Source: Planococcaceae bacterium UBA3370
Lineage (GTDB): Bacteria > Bacillota > Bacilli > Bacillales_A > Planococcaceae
Assembly: GCA_002360295.1 (NCBI GenBank)
Contig: DEQI01000348.1
Span: 6,265 to 17,657, forward strand
Length of the DNA: 11,393 nt
Direction of reading: 5' to 3'
Shown: piece after piece, positions 7,105-11,393 of the stretch
How the letters are laid out: each line of letters opens with the position of its first letter
Position numbering within the stretch: position 1 is the stretch's first letter
Notes under the pieces: model-generated
Databases searched by the model: none
Seen by the model: only the letters and a program-made list of their open reading frames with translations
Told to the model about the DNA's origin: nothing
Translations under genes and position numbers: made by a program

Positions 7105-8796
7105 ATGACAGATAAAGTTTGGCTATCAAAGTATCCAAAGGAAATTCCACATTCAATTGAATTGCCGGAAATTCCAGTACAGCAATTATTAACGGATGCG
7201 TATAATGAGTTCCCGGACAAAGTATGTATTCACTTTATGGGAAAAGAGTTAACGTACAAAGAAGTCTATGAATCTGCACTAAAATTTGCTAACTATTTAC
7301 GTTCTCTAGGGGTGGAGAAAGGCGATCGTGTTGCCATCATGTTACCAAACTGTCCACAAGCAGTAATCGCCTATTATGGTACGATGTATGCAGGAGGAAT
7401 AGTAGTCCAAACAAACCCGCTCTATACAGAACGAGAATTGCAATATCAAATGGCTGATTCAGGTGCGAAAATTATTTTAGTGATGGACATCTTATATCCT
7501 CGTGCTATGAAAATCTTAAAAGAAACGAAAATAGAAAATGTCATTGTAACAGGTATTAAAGATTATTTACCGTTTCCGAAAAACTTACTATACCCGTTTG
7601 TTCAAAAGAAACAATATGGCTTTAGTGTAAAAGTAGAGCATAGTGGTATGAATCATGTATTTACTGAAATTATGAAATCAGCTCCATCTAAAGAGCTTGA
7701 GCTATTATTCGACTTTGAGGAAGATTTAGCCTTGCTTCAATATACAGGTGGTACAACGGGCTATCCAAAGGGTGTAATGTTAACACATAAAAATCTAATT
7801 GCTAATACGGAGATGTGCAATGCTTGGATGTATCAATGTAAGGATGGAGAAGAGTCGATTTTAGGTATATTGCCATTTTTCCACGTATATGGAATGACGA
7901 CTGTGCTCATTTTAACGGTAATGAAAAAAGGGAAAATGATTTTATTACCGAAGTTTGAGGCCGAATTAGCATTAAAAACAATTGATAAACAAAAACCAAC
8001 ATTGTTCCCAGGTGCACCAACTATGTATATTGGGTTGTTAAATCATCCAGAGCTTGAAAAATATAATCTATCCTCAATAAAGGCATGTTTAAGTGGATCT
8101 GCCTCACTACCATTAGAGGTCCAAGAGAAATTTGAGAAAATTACAGGTGGAAAGCTGGTAGAAGGGTACGGTTTAACGGAAACTTCTCCTGTTACGCATG
8201 CTAATTTTATTTGGGACGAACGTGTGCATGGTTCTATTGGTGTACCTTGGCCAGATACAGATGTTGTCATTTTACGTTCAGGTGAATTTGACGCACTACC
8301 TCCTGGTGAAATTGGTGAAATTGCCATTAAAGGTCCACAAGTAATGAAAGGATACTGGAAGAGACCAGAAGAAACGGCGATGACATTTCATGAAGAGTGG
8401 TTTTTAACTGGTGACTTAGGGTATATGGATGAGCAGGGTTATTTCTATGTTGTTGATCGGAAAAAGGATATGATTATTGCTGGAGGCTTTAACATTTACC
8501 CACGTGAAGTCGAAGAAGTATTGTACGAACATGAAGCCATCCAAGAGTGTGTAGTCGCAGGCATACCTGATCCTTATCGGGGAGAAACTGTGAAAGCATA
8601 TATCGTATTAAAAGAAGGCTATTCCATAAATGAAGAGGCGTTAAATGCTTTTTGTCGTCAACATTTAGCTGCTTTTAAAGTACCAAGGTATTATGAATTC
8701 CGTCAAGAATTACCGAAAACAGCTGTTGGTAAAATATTACGACGGACTTTGGTTGAAGAAGAAAAACAAAAAATGAAGGAACTAAAAGCGAATTAA
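7105..8796 (+). CDS. lcfA: Long-chain fatty acid-CoA ligase
   Basis: This 563-residue protein of the acyl-adenylate-forming (AMP-binding) superfamily is near the 560 residues of B. subtilis LcfA. It converts a long-chain fatty acid, ATP and CoA to acyl-CoA in two steps through an acyl-adenylate, which commits the fatty acid to beta-oxidation. Motifs in order: the phosphate-binding loop YTGGTTGYPKG (213-223), GYGLTETSP (354-362), TGDLGY (435-440), the hinge DRKKDMIIAGGFN (451-463) and the catalytic lysine K543 in PKTAVGKILRR. All look intact. The ATG at 7105 follows AGGGGG (7091-7096) by 8 nt; the adjoining GTG at 7102 would give a 5-nt spacing and is less likely. It heads the fad cluster; the next gene, fadR, is 101 nt downstream. 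Confidence 0.94.
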   Translation: MTDKVWLSKYPKEIPHSIELPEIPVQQLLTDAYNEFPDKVCIHFMGKELTYKEVYESALKFANYLRSLGVEKGDRVAIMLPNCPQAVIAYYGTMYAGGIVVQTNPLYTERELQYQMADSGAKIILVMDILYPRAMKILKETKIENVIVTGIKDYLPFPKNLLYPFVQKKQYGFSVKVEHSGMNHVFTEIMKSAPSKELELLFDFEEDLALLQYTGGTTGYPKGVMLTHKNLIANTEMCNAWMYQCKDGEESILGILPFFHVYGMTTVLILTVMKKGKMILLPKFEAELALKTIDKQKPTLFPGAPTMYIGLLNHPELEKYNLSSIKACLSGSASLPLEVQEKFEKITGGKLVEGYGLTETSPVTHANFIWDERVHGSIGVPWPDTDVVILRSGEFDALPPGEIGEIAIKGPQVMKGYWKRPEETAMTFHEEWFLTGDLGYMDEQGYFYVVDRKKDMIIAGGFNIYPREVEEVLYEHEAIQECVVAGIPDPYRGETVKAYIVLKEGYSINEEALNAFCRQHLAAFKVPRYYEFRQELPKTAVGKILRRTLVEEEKQKMKELKAN

Positions 8797-8810
8797 TAAC
8801 AACAGCCAAC

Positions 8811-8839
8811 TATTGACATATAGCGAAACAAAATATAAT
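8811..8839 (+). promoter_or_regulatory. Candidate promoter of fadR inside the cluster
   Basis: A perfect -10 TATAAT (8834-8839) lies 15 bp after a perfect -35 TTGACA (8813-8818), or 17 bp after the overlapping TATTGA (8811-8816). Fifteen bp is short for sigma-A, so real strength is uncertain. The predicted start near 8846 falls at the edge of the FadR box, as expected for a repressible promoter. Confidence 0.6.
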
Positions 8840-8843
8840 ATGG

Positions 8844-8871
8844 AAACATGAATGAATAGTCATTCATGTTT
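8844..8871. promoter_or_regulatory. FadR operator upstream of fadR, within a 12-bp-arm palindrome
   Basis: TGAATGAATAGTCATTCA at 8849-8866 matches every fixed position of the B. subtilis FadR consensus TGAATGAnTAnTCATTCA. The symmetry extends beyond the core: AAACATGAATGA (8844-8855) and TCATTCATGTTT (8860-8871) are perfect arms around ATAG. FadR would bind as a dimer and be released by long-chain acyl-CoA. The site overlaps the predicted start of fadR transcription, which implies autorepression. Binding by this organism's FadR is inferred from its close similarity to the B. subtilis protein. Confidence 0.85.
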
Positions 8872-8884
8872 TCATTTTTTTTTT
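8844..8884 (+). terminator. Possible intrinsic terminator overlapping the FadR operator
   Basis: As RNA, the palindrome would fold into a 12-bp hairpin with a 4-nt loop. It is followed by UUCA and then ten uninterrupted Us (8875-8884). The stem is AT-rich (4 G-C pairs), so termination may be incomplete. If it works, it would limit lcfA read-through into fadR and make the internal promoter important. Confidence 0.4.
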
Positions 8885-8897
8885 GGTGGTGAACAAC

Positions 8898-9479
8898 TTG
8901 AAACGAAACAAACCCAAGTATAAACAAATTATTGATGCTGCAGTGATTGCTATTGCCGAAAATGGCTATCATCAAGCACAAGTATCTAAAATTGCTAAAC
9001 AGGCAGGTGTAGCGGACGGAACCATTTATCTTTATTTCAAAAACAAAGAAGATATACTGATATCTGTATTTCAGGAAAAAATGGGGGTTTTCGTAGAGAA
9101 TTTACAAGATATAATTAAAAGTGGGGAATCATCTTCTGATAAACTATGTCGAATGATTGAAAACCACTTTAGTGTACTATCTAATGACCGCCATCTTGCA
9201 ACTGTCACGCAGTTAGAATTACGTCAGTCGAATAAGGAAATACGAATAAAAATTAATTCTATTTTAAAAGAGTATTTAAAATTACTAGACGAAATTTTAA
9301 TTGAAGGTATGTTATCAGGTGAATTTAATCAGGCGATGGACGTTCGTGTTGCACGACAAATGGTTTTTGGCGCAATTGATGAAATAACGACATCATGGGT
9401 GATGAACGATTACCGTTATGATTTACTTGAGCAAGCCCCAAAAGTTCAACAGTTGCTATTGAGTGGTTTAAAAGCTTAA
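8898..9479 (+). CDS. fadR: TetR-family repressor of fatty-acid degradation, FadR
   Basis: This 193-residue regulator matches the size of B. subtilis FadR (YsiA, 194 residues) and closely resembles it from memory, including the stretch around AKQAGVADGTIYLYFKNKED (33-52). The N-terminal helix-turn-helix spans about 29-48 (VSKIAKQAGVADGTIYLYFK). The C-terminal domain (about 55-193) binds the ligand, long-chain acyl-CoA in the B. subtilis protein, and dimerises. TQLELRQSN (104-112) and VARQMVFGAIDE (151-162) are conserved parts. The start is a TTG at 8898, chosen because MKRNKPKYKQ resembles the N-terminus of the homologue and GGTGG (8885-8889) lies 8 nt upstream. Upstream in-frame TTG and GTG codons at 8883-8891 coincide with that site. 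Autoregulation through the box at 8849-8866 is likely. Confidence 0.93.
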   Translation: MKRNKPKYKQIIDAAVIAIAENGYHQAQVSKIAKQAGVADGTIYLYFKNKEDILISVFQEKMGVFVENLQDIIKSGESSSDKLCRMIENHFSVLSNDRHLATVTQLELRQSNKEIRIKINSILKEYLKLLDEILIEGMLSGEFNQAMDVRVARQMVFGAIDEITTSWVMNDYRYDLLEQAPKVQQLLLSGLKA

Positions 9480-9494
9480 GAAGGGTGTGGGAGA

Positions 9495-10268
9495 ATGGAG
9501 TTTCTAAGTTGGAAAGTGGATGAAGGGGTAGCGATTGTTACGATACAGCGACCCCCAGCGAATGCCTTATCAAGGGGGATGATTGCAGAGGTAAATGAAT
9601 TTCTTGATACGGTTGAACATGATGACACAGTTCGCGTAATTGTTTTACATGGTGAAGGTCGATTTTTCTCCGCAGGGGCAGATATAAAAGAATTTACAGA
9701 TGTTTCTACAGGTGAAGAGTTTGCTATGTTGTCGAATAATGGTCAAGTAGTATTTGAACGTATGGAAACATTCTCGAAGCCAATCATTGCAGCGATACAT
9801 GGTGCAGCACTTGGTGGAGGTTTGGAGCTGGCAATGGGCTGTCATATCCGCTATGTAACTGACAATGCGAAACTAGGATTACCCGAGTTACAGCTTGGTT
9901 TAATCCCTGGTTTTGCAGGTACCCAACGTTTGCCTCGCTATGTAGGCGTCGCAAAGGCGGCTGAAATGATGTTTACTTCTGAACCAATTACAGGTACAGA
10001 AGCTGTACAATGGGGATTAGCAAATCAAGCATTTTCAGAAGAAGAGTTACTTCCAAAGACGTTAGAAATAGCGAAGAAAATCGCTAAAAAAAGCCCAGTT
10101 GCACTAAAAGCAGCGATACAAATGTTGCAATATTCAAAACCATCTTCTTTTTACGATGGTGTAGCAGCAGAGGCTCAAAGTTTTGGCACAGTATTCGTAT
10201 CAGAAGATGCAAAAGAAGGCATTCAAGCATTTATTGAAAAACGTGAACCGGTCTTTAAAGGAAAATAA
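9495..10268 (+). CDS. fadB: Enoyl-CoA hydratase (crotonase family)
   Basis: This 257-residue protein of the crotonase superfamily catalyses hydration of trans-2-enoyl-CoA to 3-hydroxyacyl-CoA, the second step of beta-oxidation, in the cytoplasm. The oxyanion-hole elements are FSAGADIKE (58-66) and [12 protein letters not shown] (102-113). The two catalytic glutamates of true hydratases are present, E111 (GLELA) and E131 ([11 protein letters not shown]), 20 residues apart as in rat crotonase. This argues against the isomerase or dehalogenase branches. The C-terminal helical domain is complete. AAGGGTG (9481-9487) lies 7 nt before the ATG, and fadR ends only 15 nt upstream, so the two genes are probably on one transcript. 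Chain-length preference cannot be judged from sequence. Confidence 0.92.
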   Translation: MEFLSWKVDEGVAIVTIQRPPANALSRGMIAEVNEFLDTVEHDDTVRVIVLHGEGRFFSAGADIKEFTDVSTGEEFAMLSNNGQVVFERMETFSKPIIAAIHGAALGGGLELAMGCHIRYVTDNAKLGLPELQLGLIPGFAGTQRLPRYVGVAKAAEMMFTSEPITGTEAVQWGLANQAFSEEELLPKTLEIAKKIAKKSPVALKAAIQMLQYSKPSSFYDGVAAEAQSFGTVFVSEDAKEGIQAFIEKREPVFKGK

Positions 10269-10292
10269 ATCAGCTTTCAGGGGGTCTGTATA

Positions 10293-11066
10293 ATGAATAT
10301 TTTTGTATTAGTGAAACGTACGTTCGACACGGAAGAAAAAATTGTTGTAACAGGTGGCAAAATCCAGGAAGATGGTGCTGAATTCATCATCAATCCATAC
10401 GATGAATACGCGATTGAAGAAGCCATTCAAAAACGTGATGCATTAGGTGGTAAAGTGACAGTTGTAACAATCGGTGGCGAGGATGCAGAAAAGCAACTTC
10501 GTACTGCATTAGCAATGGGCGCGGATGAGGCAGTGTTAATTAATACAGAAGATGATTTAGATGAACTAGATCAATATTCAACAGCATTCATTTTAGCTGA
10601 ATACTTAAAAGATAAAGAGGTAGATTTAATATTAGCTGGCAACGTCGCAATAGATGGCGGTTCTGGTCAAGTAGGTCCACGTTTAGCAGATTTGCTAGGC
10701 ATTAATTACGTAACGACTATTACTAGTTTAGAAATCGATGGAGCGAATGTGAAAATTGTTCGTGATATCGAAGGGGACTCAGAAGTAGTCGAAACTTCAT
10801 TGCCGCTTCTAGTAACAGCACAGCAAGGCTTAAATGAGCCACGTTATCCTTCTTTACCGGGCATTATGAAGGCAAAGAAAAAACCGCTTGAAGAACTTGA
10901 GCTTGATGACTTAGATATCGATGAAGATGATGTGGAAGTGAAAATTGAAGCAATTGAAATCTTCTTACCTCCACAAAAGGCTGCTGGTCGTGTATTAGCA
11001 GGGGAATTACAAGCACAAGTAAAAGAGCTAGTCCATTTACTTCATACGGAAGCGAAAGTAATTTAA
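10293..11066 (+). CDS. etfB: Electron transfer flavoprotein beta subunit
   Basis: This 257-residue protein has the same length as B. subtilis EtfB. With EtfA it forms a heterodimer that binds FAD and AMP, accepts electrons from acyl-CoA dehydrogenase and passes them to the respiratory chain. The AMP-binding region includes GNVAIDGGSGQVGPR (116-130). TAQQGLNEPRYPSLPGIM (175-192) and the lysine run KAKKK (193-197) form the EtfB signature and the dehydrogenase recognition loop region. An acidic stretch, LDDLDIDEDDVE (204-215), follows. AGGGGG (10279-10284) is 8 nt upstream of the ATG. It starts 24 nt after fadB and is followed 31 nt later by etfA. It looks like the housekeeping, non-bifurcating type from its operon context; this is inference. 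Confidence 0.94.
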   Translation: MNIFVLVKRTFDTEEKIVVTGGKIQEDGAEFIINPYDEYAIEEAIQKRDALGGKVTVVTIGGEDAEKQLRTALAMGADEAVLINTEDDLDELDQYSTAFILAEYLKDKEVDLILAGNVAIDGGSGQVGPRLADLLGINYVTTITSLEIDGANVKIVRDIEGDSEVVETSLPLLVTAQQGLNEPRYPSLPGIMKAKKKPLEELELDDLDIDEDDVEVKIEAIEIFLPPQKAAGRVLAGELQAQVKELVHLLHTEAKVI

Positions 11067-11097
11067 CTTTACAAACTTAGGGTACGGAGGGGTCTAT

Positions 11098-11393
11098 ATG
11101 TCAAAAAAAGTGTTAGTACTAGGTGAAATTCGTGAAGGTAGCCTGCGTAATGTATCATTTGAGGCAATCGCAGCAGCAAAACAAATTGCTGACGGTGGCG
11201 AAGTGGTAGGGGTACTAGTTGGAGATGGAGTAGCTAATGTGGCGAACGAGCTAGTTACATATGGAGCGGATCGTGTTGTAACAGTGGAGCATCCACATCT
11301 GAAAAGCTATACATCTGATGGCTATAGTCAAGCATTAATGGCAGTTATAGAGCAGGAAAAGCCAGGAGGGATTGTATTTGGCCATACAGCATT
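11098..11393 (+). CDS. etfA: Electron transfer flavoprotein alpha subunit, partial
   Basis: The first 98 codons are present and the gene runs off the window. The start MSKKVLVLGEIREGSLRNVS and the continuation FEAIAAAKQIADGG match the N-terminal domain of EtfA, the subunit whose C-terminal part (outside the window) binds FAD. GGAGG (11086-11090) lies 7 nt before the ATG, which is strong. It completes the EtfAB pair next to etfB. FAD-binding motifs cannot be assessed here, because EtfA proteins are about 325 residues long. Confidence 0.93.
   Translation, partial: MSKKVLVLGEIREGSLRNVSFEAIAAAKQIADGGEVVGVLVGDGVANVANELVTYGADRVVTVEHPHLKSYTSDGYSQALMAVIEQEKPGGIVFGHTA

Noticed and set aside
8793..8981. 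Minus-strand 62-codon frame over the lcfA-fadR spacer
   Set aside because: It runs antisense through the FadR box and the conserved fadR N-terminus. The poly-lysine/asparagine stretch comes from the T-run, and no ribosome binding site or homology was seen.
1..11393. A novel multi-gene system, defence island, mobile element, CRISPR array, tRNA or rRNA
   Set aside because: All large genes belong to well-known core families in a conserved order. I saw no transposase, integrase, direct-repeat array, attachment site or RNA-gene sequence.

Overview
The window is about 11.4 kb of low-GC chromosomal DNA from a Bacillaceae/Planococcaceae-type Firmicute. Strong purine-rich Shine-Dalgarno sites, TTG and GTG starts and B. 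subtilis-like proteins all support this. Gene content and order match the B. subtilis rnhC-zapA-yshB-polX-mutS2-yshE-lcfA-fadR-fadB-etfB-etfA neighbourhood as I remember it. Lysinibacillus or a close relative is my best guess at genus, but that is an impression and not a search result.

Layout. Positions 1-60 hold an imperfect hairpin-forming repeat downstream of rnhC. The gene rnhC (RNase HIII) is on the minus strand and diverges from a plus-strand gene set: zapA (FtsZ-ring protein), a CvpA-family membrane protein (yshB type), polX (family X DNA polymerase with a PHP nuclease domain), mutS2 (ATPase with a C-terminal Smr domain), a DUF350 membrane protein (yshE type) and a previously untracked 26-residue single-span membrane peptide. 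A weak terminator or attenuator lies between yshB and polX, and a very strong terminator at 6682-6736 closes this group. The group mixes cell division, envelope, DNA repair and ribosome-rescue functions.

Positions 6737-7104 are non-coding. They contain a block of about 46% GC next to about 200 bp of roughly 18% GC. The AT-rich part carries a good sigma-A-type promoter for lcfA and two small inverted repeats. Next comes the fatty-acid degradation cluster lcfA (acyl-CoA synthetase), fadR (TetR-family repressor), fadB (enoyl-CoA hydratase), etfB and the first 98 codons of etfA. LcfA activates fatty acids, FadB performs the hydration step of beta-oxidation, and EtfAB collects electrons from acyl-CoA dehydrogenase. 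That dehydrogenase, the 3-hydroxyacyl-CoA dehydrogenase and the thiolase are not in the window.

The most interesting regulatory point is a perfect match to the B. subtilis FadR operator (TGAATGAnTAnTCATTCA). It sits inside the cluster, between lcfA and fadR, on top of a promoter and followed by ten Ts. I found no match of that form upstream of lcfA. I see no mobile element, defence system, CRISPR array or RNA gene. Most of the window is conserved housekeeping DNA, and the novelty is in small regulatory and intergenic details.
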